Shown: positions 26,990-33,735 of the stretch, piece by piece | How the letters are laid out: each line of letters begins with the position of its first letter | How positions within the stretch are numbered: the stretch's first letter is position 1 | Source: Oscillatoriaceae cyanobacterium M33_DOE_052 | GTDB lineage: Bacteria > Cyanobacteriota > Cyanobacteriia > Cyanobacteriales > Laspinemataceae | Reading direction: 5' to 3' | DNA length: 37,010 nt | Assembly (NCBI GenBank): GCA_015296065.1 | Contig: DVDU01000291.1 | Span: forward strand, 1-37,010 | Notes under the pieces: model-generated | What the model was told of the DNA's origin: nothing | What the model saw: only the letters and a program-made list of their open reading frames with translations | Databases searched by the model: none | Translations under genes and position numbers: made by a program

Positions 26990-27143
26990 ATGTCATTTGT
27001 CATTTGTCATTTGTCCTTTGTCATTTGTCATTTGTCCTTTGGTAACAAGTGACAAGTGACCAGTGACCAGTGACCAGTGACCAGTGACAAAGGACAAGTG
27101 ACCAATTATCAATTATCAATTATCAATTATCAATTATCAATTT
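26990..27143. repeat. gtcattt/gtgacca heptamers followed by tcaatta array
   Basis: gtcattt and gtccttt heptamers (to about 27042) pass into the complementary-sense gtgacaa/gtgacca heptamers (27046-27100), then a tcaatta array (27103-27142). Three heptamer types are thus stacked, and the last supplies the TAA stop of the minus-strand permease gene. Confidence 0.92.
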
Positions 27144-28359
27144 ACTCACTTCTGAGGGCAGCGATCGGGTCCAGTTTGGCGGCTCGCTGGGCCGGGACAA
27201 TGCCAAACAACAACCCGATCGCCCCAGAAACCCCACTCGCAAACAAGATGGCTGTGGTGGATATCCCCGCATCAAAAGGAGATAAAGCGCTCACTAACAA
27301 AATCCCCCCGGTGCCAATAAAAATCCCAATTAATCCCCCAGCCACCGACAAAATCACCGCCTCAATGGTAAACTGCACCAAAATATCGTTCGGCGATGCC
27401 CCGATCGCCTTGCGCAAACCAATTTCCTTCGTCCGTTCCGTCACCGACACCAGCATAATATTCATAATCCCGATGCCCCCCACAAACAAAGAAATCCCCG
27501 CCACCGCCGATAGCATCGCCGTCAGCGCTCCCGTCACCGCCCCAGTAATCTGCTGCAAATCCTTCTGATTTCTCACCGTAAAATCATCTTCATCAGTAAT
27601 TTGGTGGCGCAACCGCAGCAAATTTTCTATCTGAAATTGTGCCGCTTTCATACTCTGTTCATCCTGCACCGACACGGAAATAAAACTAATCATCGTGCCA
27701 TAAGGAGAAGTATCGCCCACAATTAAACTCGCCGCCGTGGTCAAAGGTACAAATACCACATCATCTTCATTCCGACCAAAACTAGAGCCTTTCGGTGCCA
27801 TCACCCCCACCACCAAAAACGAGCGATTTTTAATCCGCACTTGCTGGCCGATCGGGTCAGCATTGCCAAACAAATCCGTCGCCAGTTCCGAACCCAGAAC
27901 CGCAATCAAGCTATTCTGTTGTAAATCTAAATCCGTGACAAACCGTCCGGTTGCTACTTGAAAATTCCGCACCGCCGGGAATGGCGGCGTTACTCCCACC
28001 ACCGTGGTGGGCAAATTGCCATTGCCATAAATCACTCTTTCCCTGGCATTGAGTTGGGGGGCAACTGCCTGCACCTTGGGTACTTGGGAAGCGATCGCCT
28101 CTGCATCCCCCAAAACCAGAGTTTTCGGGGGCAACACCGGACGGCTTTGGGCCTTGGGACTACCAGGAATCACAAACAGCAAATTCGTCCCCAAAGACTG
28201 CACCTCCCGCGCCACAAATTGCTGCGCACCTTCTCCCACCCCAATCGTCGCAATTACCGCCCCATTACCGATAATAATCCCCAACATGGTCAAAGTGCTG
28301 CGCAACTTATTGGCCACCAGGGTTTTTACCGCCATATTCACGCTTTCTAAAAAGTCCAT
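27142..28359 (-). CDS. MacB/FtsX-type ABC transporter permease
   Basis: A 405-residue permease of the MacB class with four membrane segments: one near the N-terminus (about 22-42) after MAVKTLVANKLRSTLTMLGI, a large extracytoplasmic MacB_PCD-like domain, and three at the C-terminus. The FtsX signatures ERTKEIGLRKAIGA and the terminal PAQRAAKLDPIAALR are present. This class works mechanically with an adaptor protein and a separate or fused ATPase. The ATPase domain is not fused here and no ABC ATPase gene is adjacent. The likely adaptor gene lies 2.1 kb upstream, across the AAA/DUF4276 pair. Its leader holds a gtcattt-type heptamer repeat, and its stop codon is in a heptamer array. Confidence 0.92.
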   Translation of the reverse strand: MDFLESVNMAVKTLVANKLRSTLTMLGIIIGNGAVIATIGVGEGAQQFVAREVQSLGTNLLFVIPGSPKAQSRPVLPPKTLVLGDAEAIASQVPKVQAVAPQLNARERVIYGNGNLPTTVVGVTPPFPAVRNFQVATGRFVTDLDLQQNSLIAVLGSELATDLFGNADPIGQQVRIKNRSFLVVGVMAPKGSSFGRNEDDVVFVPLTTAASLIVGDTSPYGTMISFISVSVQDEQSMKAAQFQIENLLRLRHQITDEDDFTVRNQKDLQQITGAVTGALTAMLSAVAGISLFVGGIGIMNIMLVSVTERTKEIGLRKAIGASPNDILVQFTIEAVILSVAGGLIGIFIGTGGILLVSALSPFDAGISTTAILFASGVSGAIGLLFGIVPAQRAAKLDPIAALRSE

Positions 28360-28363
28360 TGTT

Positions 28364-28416
28364 ATTTATCCTTGGTTATTTGTCCTTTGTTACTTGTCCT
28401 TGGTCATTGGTCAACC
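28364..28416. repeat. heptamer-like repeats in permease leader
   Basis: Degenerate ttatccttggttatttgtcctttgttacttgtcc units of the gtcattt family lie directly upstream of the permease ATG and supply its AAGGA. Confidence 0.7.
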
Positions 28417-28539
28417 CAACTCGTCAGGCCAGAAAATAGAGTTTTTTGCCGCCACTTAATTGAGATAAAACCATATCACAATTATTGTATCATTAATTTG
28501 ATGCGTTTACCATAGACATACTAGATACGCTCCCAAACC

Positions 28540-29148
28540 TTAAGGAATTTCATCGCCACCACATAAAAAAAGAATTCGATTCACAAACTCTTTTAACTCT
28601 GGACAAGCGCGGATGGATATCATCAAGTCTTGCTCCTTCAAAATTTTTCTGCCGTGAATGGTTTTACTATAGTCTTGGCGGATTTTTCCCCCTCGAAAAA
28701 TCTCTTTAATCCAATAAGAGGGAGGCTTGTTATGATTCACCGTTTCGGGAGAAGCACTGGGAGCCGCTCTATCATGTTTGGCTAAACGTTGAATCGTTGA
28801 CCAATAGGGAAGCAGCCACGCTTCAAAATCATGTAATGCTGTGTGGGGATAAAAATTTGGGCGATTCCCTACCCAAGCCTTCATTTTAGCTTTAGCATCA
28901 GCCGCATCGGCAAAATCATTGGTTCCCGTGTAAACATCTGTAAGGGCAATGACAGCATCATAGGCATCCTTACCGCTGAGCAAGTTCTCAACTACCCGGC
29001 TGAGTTTTTCTTCTTTAGGTATGCGCCCATGTTGGGGAATAAATTTGAGTTTGGGCATTTGTTGCCCTAAACGATTTTTCAGAAACTCAATGAGCTTTTC
29101 TCTAAAAGCCTGCTCTGTTTCACCTTCTACCAAAATCGCAATTTTCAT
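28540..29148 (-). CDS. DUF4276 family protein (TOPRIM-like)
   Basis: A 202-residue protein whose N-terminus MKIAILVEGETEQAF is the beta-strand/EGxTE motif of TOPRIM-like folds; the acidic residue Asp71 in ALTDVYTG and the HDFEAWLL motif (106-113) match DUF4276 proteins. The second Asp of a classical DxD is replaced by Tyr73, as I recall is usual in this family. The frame opens at 29178, but the Met at 29148 overlaps the stop of the ATPase gene as ATGA, so the two are translationally coupled. TOPRIM proteins paired with OLD-like ATPases are nucleases in several phage defence systems. A nuclease role here is an inference. Confidence 0.85.
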   Translation of the reverse strand: MKIAILVEGETEQAFREKLIEFLKNRLGQQMPKLKFIPQHGRIPKEEKLSRVVENLLSGKDAYDAVIALTDVYTGTNDFADAADAKAKMKAWVGNRPNFYPHTALHDFEAWLLPYWSTIQRLAKHDRAAPSASPETVNHNKPPSYWIKEIFRGGKIRQDYSKTIHGRKILKEQDLMISIRACPELKEFVNRILFLCGGDEIP

Positions 29149-30293
29149 GGACGCCCCCCCATCACATTCATTGCCCACAGTTGGTCAAGGGTATAATCGG
29201 CCAACCATTTATCCAAATCCAGCGTATCCCCCCACGTCATTTTGGCCTCACCCTCTTCTAAATCGCAAATCACAACCTCATGGGGTTCCAGAAATCTAAT
29301 CAGTCGGTCTGAATGGGTGGCTACGATTAGCTGTGTCTGCTTGGCAGCTTCCCTCATTAGATAAACCAGGTGCTGTAATAGCTCCGGGTGTAAACTAACT
29401 TCTGGTTCATCTATCAACGTGATGGTAGTTAAACTTTGACTTTGTAGCAATGTCGCCAGCCACAGGAACCGCAATGTCCCCTCGGATAGCTCATGGATAT
29501 AGATAGGTTGGGAAAAGTTTTTATCTGTCCAAGTCATGGAAAGAGTTCCGGCGGCAACTGGGGGAAAGTTTAACCGCTCAAAGTCAGGAAATGCTGTACC
29601 CAGAATATCTTCTATCATTTCAAATCCATCTCTATCTGTCTCCCGGAGGTCATAGAGACAGGAAACTAAATCTTCACCGTTTTTTCCCGGTAGCTTGGCT
29701 GGACGCATCGCTTGAGGGAGCCGGATGGGGCTTTTCTCCGAGACATCAAGGGCGGCATAATAAGTACAGGCAGCAAGGCTTTTTCTCAAATTCTCTGGCT
29801 CGCGATACATTTTAGGAACTTGAGAAAGTGAGGTTTCTAGATAATTATGCTCCCAATTTGGCCGCACCAGTCGGCGTTCTTCCTGACTAAAATATCTAAT
29901 ATCTACACCGGATGATTCAATATATTTAAATGGGTCGTGAGCGGTGGGATTACTCTGCTGCGTGAGGTTTTCTTCTCCAATTTCATAAGATATGCCGTGA
30001 GGGCACAAAGCTAAACTGTAGTGCAAAGGTGGTTTCTCTGGGACTTGCATGGCCAGTGAAATTTCCAACTCCTCTGCTTTGCCTCTGGTTAAAATTTGGC
30101 TTAACCCCCCTTGCAGTTGTAATTTATCCTGGAGATTTCCCCTAGCGGAAGCCGCCAGGAGCGAAAGTACATCTAAAAAAGATGTTTTCCCGGCTCCGTT
30201 GGCACCAATGATCACGAGCAGCGATCGCATCTCAATTTCCAAATCTCTCAGGCGGCGATACCCTTTCACCGATATTTTTTCTAATTTTGTCAT
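29145..30293 (-). CDS. AAA-type ATPase (AAA15/21, OLD-like)
   Basis: A 382-residue SMC/ABC-like ATPase. The N-terminus LEKISVKGYRRLRDLEIEM is followed by Walker A GANGAGKTS (30-38), a long insert, the ABC-like signature LSEGTLRF (269-276), Walker B ITLIDEPEVSLHP (291-303, with Asp295/Glu296) and the switch His327 in VATHSDRLI. The TOPRIM half of OLD proteins is absent, and the next gene, overlapping by four bases, is a TOPRIM-like DUF4276 protein, so the two together resemble a split OLD nuclease. No transporter domain is present, so it is not the missing ATPase of the nearby permease. The pair sits between genes for a membrane adaptor and a permease. Confidence 0.9.
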   Translation of the reverse strand: MTKLEKISVKGYRRLRDLEIEMRSLLVIIGANGAGKTSFLDVLSLLAASARGNLQDKLQLQGGLSQILTRGKAEELEISLAMQVPEKPPLHYSLALCPHGISYEIGEENLTQQSNPTAHDPFKYIESSGVDIRYFSQEERRLVRPNWEHNYLETSLSQVPKMYREPENLRKSLAACTYYAALDVSEKSPIRLPQAMRPAKLPGKNGEDLVSCLYDLRETDRDGFEMIEDILGTAFPDFERLNFPPVAAGTLSMTWTDKNFSQPIYIHELSEGTLRFLWLATLLQSQSLTTITLIDEPEVSLHPELLQHLVYLMREAAKQTQLIVATHSDRLIRFLEPHEVVICDLEEGEAKMTWGDTLDLDKWLADYTLDQLWAMNVMGGRP

Positions 30294-30488
30294 ATAAATA
30301 TGATTTTAAAATTATAACAATACGCTTTGATTATATGTGATGGGCAGCTATTTTGTCAAGGGCATAAAATCTTAATTCTGCCTTGGGCGTAACTAATGGG
30401 GATAAAGGGAGCCAAGGCATGAGCTTGACTCCAGTACATATTACCAAATGACCAAGGAGAAAGGACTCTTGGACAAATAACCAATCAC
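30294..30488. other. short intergenic region with degenerate heptamers
   Basis: AT-rich sequence next to the ATPase start (30297-30330) may hold its promoter. Positions about 30444-30488 carry degenerate accaaatgaccaagga-type repeats adjoining the adaptor stop codon. Confidence 0.5.
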
Positions 30489-32219
30489 CTAATTATCTTG
30501 TTTGAGAATATCTTCTAATTTTTGACCAGGAGGTAAGCCGATAAATACCCGCTCTCCCGTTTCTACGCCGTTGATAATGCGGATTTTATCGCCAATTATC
30601 TCCCCGACTGTGACTGGGCGAAATTGGGGTTGATTTTTGTCATCGGGCACCAGTACCCCCTTTTGGCCGCCCTGCTCGATATCAGTGACGATCGCCACCG
30701 CAGGCACCACCAAAGCGCCGCTGATTTCTTCCCCCAAAAAGGTAACATCAGCATTCATACCCGATCGTAACTGCTGCTCCCCACCAAAAATATCCACCCG
30801 CACCTCAAACAAAGTCACATCCTGCTCCTTAATCGCCTCCGGCGCAACCAAGCGCACCCGCCCAGAAAACACCTGCTCCCGATAAGCATCCGCCACAATT
30901 TCCACCTTTTGCGCCGGTTTAATCTTACTAATATCCGCTTCCGGCACCTTCGCCACCACCTCCAGTCCCCGCGCCAAAGTCACAACTGAAGTCGAAGTAG
31001 CACTTCCCGCCGCCGAAGCCGAAGTCGTCGGCGTCACAAACGCCCCTTCCGTCGCATATTTCTGCGTAACTTGCCCCCCAAAAGGAGCCCGCACCGTCGC
31101 ATCTTCCAACTCCACCTCAACTCCCCGCAACCGCCCCTGCGCCTCCGCCACCTGCGCTTCCGCTTGAGCAATTTCCTCTACACGGTTGCCCTGTTCCAGC
31201 AAAGTCAAAGCCTGTTGCGCCTCCCGTACCTGCGCCTCGGCCCGCTGAATTTCCTCTCGGCGGCTCCCCTTGAGTAATAATTCCAACCGCTGCTCAGCCT
31301 CATCTAGACTCGCCCGGGCGCGGCGGTCCTCTGTACGTACTTCGTCCAACGCATCCTGAGAAATTGCCCCCTCCGCTGCTAACATCTCATTGCGTCGCAG
31401 CTTTTCCGCCGCCAAAGCAGCAGCAGCCATCGCCGCTTCTACCTGGGCTTTCGCTTGTTCTATCTCTTCGGGACGGGAACCAGCCCGGAGCTGCGCCAGT
31501 TGCGCTTGGGCTTGTGCCAAGCGAGATTGAGCTTGCTCGATTTCTTCGGGGCGCGGACCACTGCGTACCTGCGCCAATTGGGCTTGGGCTTGGGCGAATC
31601 TGGCTTTCCCTTGTTCTATCTCTTCCGGGCGCGGACCACTGCGCACCTGCGCCAATTGGGCTTGGGCTTGCGCCAAGCGGGATTGCGCTTGCTGGATTTC
31701 TTCGGGACGCGCCCCTGCCTGTAGTTGCTCTAGACGGGCCTGTGCTTGCGCCACACCAGCATTAGCCTGACTCAAGCGCGATCGCACATCGTTACTTTCC
31801 ATCACCGCAATAATTTGCCCTGCCTGGACTATATCCCCCTGCTCTACCAACAGGCGCTCAATCCGCCCCGCTGTTTTCGGCGAAAGATTGACACTTTGCA
31901 CCGGCTTAATCGTACCGCTCGCAGAGATTTTCAGCGCCAAGTTTTGTAACTCCACCGGCACAGTTAGCTCAGCCAAGGGGTCTATCTTGGGTTGCCGGGA
32001 GCGTAAAACCATATAGCCCAGGATAGTGGCCATCGCCACCAACCAAGCCGCCGCCAATCCCGCCAACCATCGCCGGGGGAGACGGAGGATGCCACTTTTG
32101 ACCGTCCCTGGGGGTGCCGGTTTCGGGGCAGTAAATGACTCGGACTCTGGTTCTTCAGAACTGTAGTGCCAGTTTTTTTCGTTGGGTGATTCGGTTTCTT
32201 TTGATGGATCGGATGGCAT
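30489..32219 (-). CDS. HlyD/MacA-like membrane fusion (periplasmic adaptor) protein
   Basis: A 576-residue adaptor: a cytoplasmic N-terminal tail of about 50 residues, one membrane anchor (about 51-72), then lipoyl-type halves (KISASGTIKPVQSVNLSPKTAGRI at about 97-120 and VRAPFGGQVTQKYATEGAFV near 377-396), a very long alpha-helical hairpin between them, and C-terminal beta-barrel domains. The hairpin is built from 26-residue repeats starting RPEEI (171, 197, 223, 249), with related units at 321 and 347 on the return arm. Adaptors of this class join a permease to an outer-membrane channel. The likely partner is the MacB-like permease at 27142-28359. Confidence 0.93.
   Translation of the reverse strand: MPSDPSKETESPNEKNWHYSSEEPESESFTAPKPAPPGTVKSGILRLPRRWLAGLAAAWLVAMATILGYMVLRSRQPKIDPLAELTVPVELQNLALKISASGTIKPVQSVNLSPKTAGRIERLLVEQGDIVQAGQIIAVMESNDVRSRLSQANAGVAQAQARLEQLQAGARPEEIQQAQSRLAQAQAQLAQVRSGPRPEEIEQGKARFAQAQAQLAQVRSGPRPEEIEQAQSRLAQAQAQLAQLRAGSRPEEIEQAKAQVEAAMAAAALAAEKLRRNEMLAAEGAISQDALDEVRTEDRRARASLDEAEQRLELLLKGSRREEIQRAEAQVREAQQALTLLEQGNRVEEIAQAEAQVAEAQGRLRGVEVELEDATVRAPFGGQVTQKYATEGAFVTPTTSASAAGSATSTSVVTLARGLEVVAKVPEADISKIKPAQKVEIVADAYREQVFSGRVRLVAPEAIKEQDVTLFEVRVDIFGGEQQLRSGMNADVTFLGEEISGALVVPAVAIVTDIEQGGQKGVLVPDDKNQPQFRPVTVGEIIGDKIRIINGVETGERVFIGLPPGQKLEDILKQDN
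31395..31709 (-). repeat. four tandem 78-bp coding repeats in the adaptor hairpin
   Basis: Each unit encodes 26 residues beginning RPEEIxQAQSRLAQAQAQLA. The first three are almost identical at the DNA level, implying recent duplication; the fourth diverges after RPEEIEQAKAQ. Confidence 0.85.
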
Positions 32220-32830
32220 TTTGAGATTGTGGAAGTTAAAAGGAGGATGAGAAAGTTTTGGTTATCATCAGCACTTTTAATGTAAAGATTCTGTGAAATA
32301 TCCTGACCAAATTTTAAAGTTTGTCATTGGTCATTGGTAATTTGTCCAATAACTGCGTGACAAGTGATAAATTGCCTGGAGACAACGATAAATTTTGATG
32401 ACGCCGTGCCCGTACTAGGGGGTGAGCCTCCCGGAGCCGCGAACTATCCCGCTAAAAAGCCTAGAGTCAAAGCCCGGAGGTAATAGCAGTATGCTTTCCC
32501 CCGCTTTTTCTCCCCAAGCAACAAGCTGATGGCTGCTCAAGATTATAGCACTTAATAATTTGTAATAAATCATCGAGCGGCGAAAATTTAGCGCGATCGC
32601 CCGGTGGATTGGCTCAATGCGCCTGTAATTGTAGAAACCGGCGTTATGGCGGAGGTTTGTCCTCCAGGTACGAGGTCCTTGAGTTTATAACGTCGGTTAA
32701 TTCCCCATTTGTCCTACCCACATCCCCAGACAGACTCTTGATAAATTTGCTAACATCTAAGATAACACCAAGCAAGATTTAGGATAGAATCTAAGTAATT
32801 TGGGGTCAATAACCTTAAGGAACTCCTCTG
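32220..32830. other. 611-bp divergent intergenic region
   Basis: This separates the minus-strand adaptor gene from the plus-strand DUF928 gene. It holds degenerate gtcattgg/gtgacaag repeats (about 32323-32375), a GC-rich segment (32400-32510) with hairpin GGGGG-tgagc-CTCCC (32418-32432), and a larger folded element (separate entry). No protein gene is seen. Confidence 0.6.
32636..32698. repeat. 63-nt nested inverted-repeat element
   Basis: The outer arms AACCGGCGTTAT (32636-32647) and ATAACGTCGGTT (32687-32698) pair with one mismatch. Inside is a perfect hairpin GGAGG-tttgt-CCTCC (32651-32665) and a further short GAGGTCCTTGAG segment. It could be a structured leader RNA or a tiny mobile palindrome; it lies about 130 bp before the DUF928 gene. 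Confidence 0.55.
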
Positions 32831-33523
32831 ATGCTGAAAAATCAATCACTCATATCTTTATCGGCTATTTCCCTGGCGGTCTCGATCGTCGGTTCCGGTT
32901 TTGGCAGCGTCGCTGTTGCTGGTACGGCCAAGCCTAGCCAGCGGCAAACCAACGCCATTGCCCAGGGTTTCAACCCCCCTGACAGGGGCGCACCCCCCAC
33001 CACCGTAGGCGGTGCCTCCCGCAGCAATTGCGTTCAAAGCGACATTCCCCTGACTCCCTTAGTCCCTCTAAACAACCCAGAAGTTAAGGCAGTCAATCCC
33101 TCTGTATTTGTTTACGTGCCCAAAACAGTCGCCACCCAAGCCGAAGTAGTCATCAAAGATGACAGCGATGCTGATGTGGGTCGGATGACCGTAGCCCTCC
33201 CCAGCCAACCCGGTATCCTGCGCGTCAACTTGCCAGAACTAGAAGCGGGCAAAAATTACCACTGGTATTTTGCCATGATTTGCAATCCCCAAAACCGCCT
33301 CGATGACGTATTCGCTGATGGTTGGATTGAGCGGGTGCAACCCAACGAGCAAGCCGATTTATGGCAAGATACTCTCACAGTTCTGGCGGAGCAATACCAT
33401 CAGCAACCAGGAAATAGCGCTATTTCCACCCAATGGCAAGAGTATCTCAACGCTGCCGGACTCGGAAGTATCGCCAATGCACCTTTATTCCTGGAAAGTG
33501 TCGCCGCTAAAGTCGCAGAATAG
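32831..33523 (+). CDS. DUF928 family secreted protein
   Basis: A 230-residue protein with an N-terminal signal peptide (hydrophobic 8-28, likely cleaved near VAVAG). After it comes the DUF928 hallmark FNPPDRGAPPTTVGGASR, followed by a beta-rich domain with FVYVPKTVATQAEVVIKD, LPSQPGILRVNLPELEAGKNYHWYF and the helical tail WQDTLTVLAEQY. The family is typical of cyanobacteria and has no assigned biochemical activity. DUF928 genes are often found with two-partner-secretion or CHAT-domain genes, as here, where a TpsA-like gene follows 212 bp downstream. AAGGAA lies upstream of the ATG. Periplasmic or outer-membrane location is inferred. Confidence 0.9.
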   Translation: MLKNQSLISLSAISLAVSIVGSGFGSVAVAGTAKPSQRQTNAIAQGFNPPDRGAPPTTVGGASRSNCVQSDIPLTPLVPLNNPEVKAVNPSVFVYVPKTVATQAEVVIKDDSDADVGRMTVALPSQPGILRVNLPELEAGKNYHWYFAMICNPQNRLDDVFADGWIERVQPNEQADLWQDTLTVLAEQYHQQPGNSAISTQWQEYLNAAGLGSIANAPLFLESVAAKVAE

Positions 33524-33587
33524 ACCATCAGGGTAGCAGAACGGGGTGATTGAATCTCGGTGTATTTCTACCGAATTTTCAACAATT

Positions 33588-33722
33588 TAATGGCTGATGG
33601 TTGATGGTTAATTCTTGCTAGGTGATGGCCAAAAATGATGGGTGGTAGTCAGTTTTTTATTTTCCACAAAATAGAGATACAAATAATAATAACCATCACC
33701 ACAACCATCAGCCATCAACAAC
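33588..33722. repeat. inverted tgatggt heptamers
   Basis: tggctgatggttgatggttaa (about 33589-33609) is mirrored by taaccatcaccacaaccatcagcca (about 33690-33714). The arms would pair around an 80-base AT-rich loop between DUF928 and the TpsA-like gene. They might end the first transcript or attenuate the second. Confidence 0.75.
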
Positions 33723-33735
33723 AGGAAATTTATCC

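Noticed and set aside
29145-30293. AAA ATPase as the missing ABC ATPase of the MacB-like permease
   Set aside because: Its long insert and LSEGTLRF signature fit OLD/AAA15 proteins, and it is coupled to DUF4276, not to the permease.
31364-31765. 133-codon plus-strand frame
   Set aside because: Antisense of the RPEEI repeats of the adaptor gene; its apparent repeats only mirror them.
32400-32520. Match to a known riboswitch, group II intron or retron RNA
   Set aside because: No conserved core of any of these could be recognised; only local hairpins are visible.
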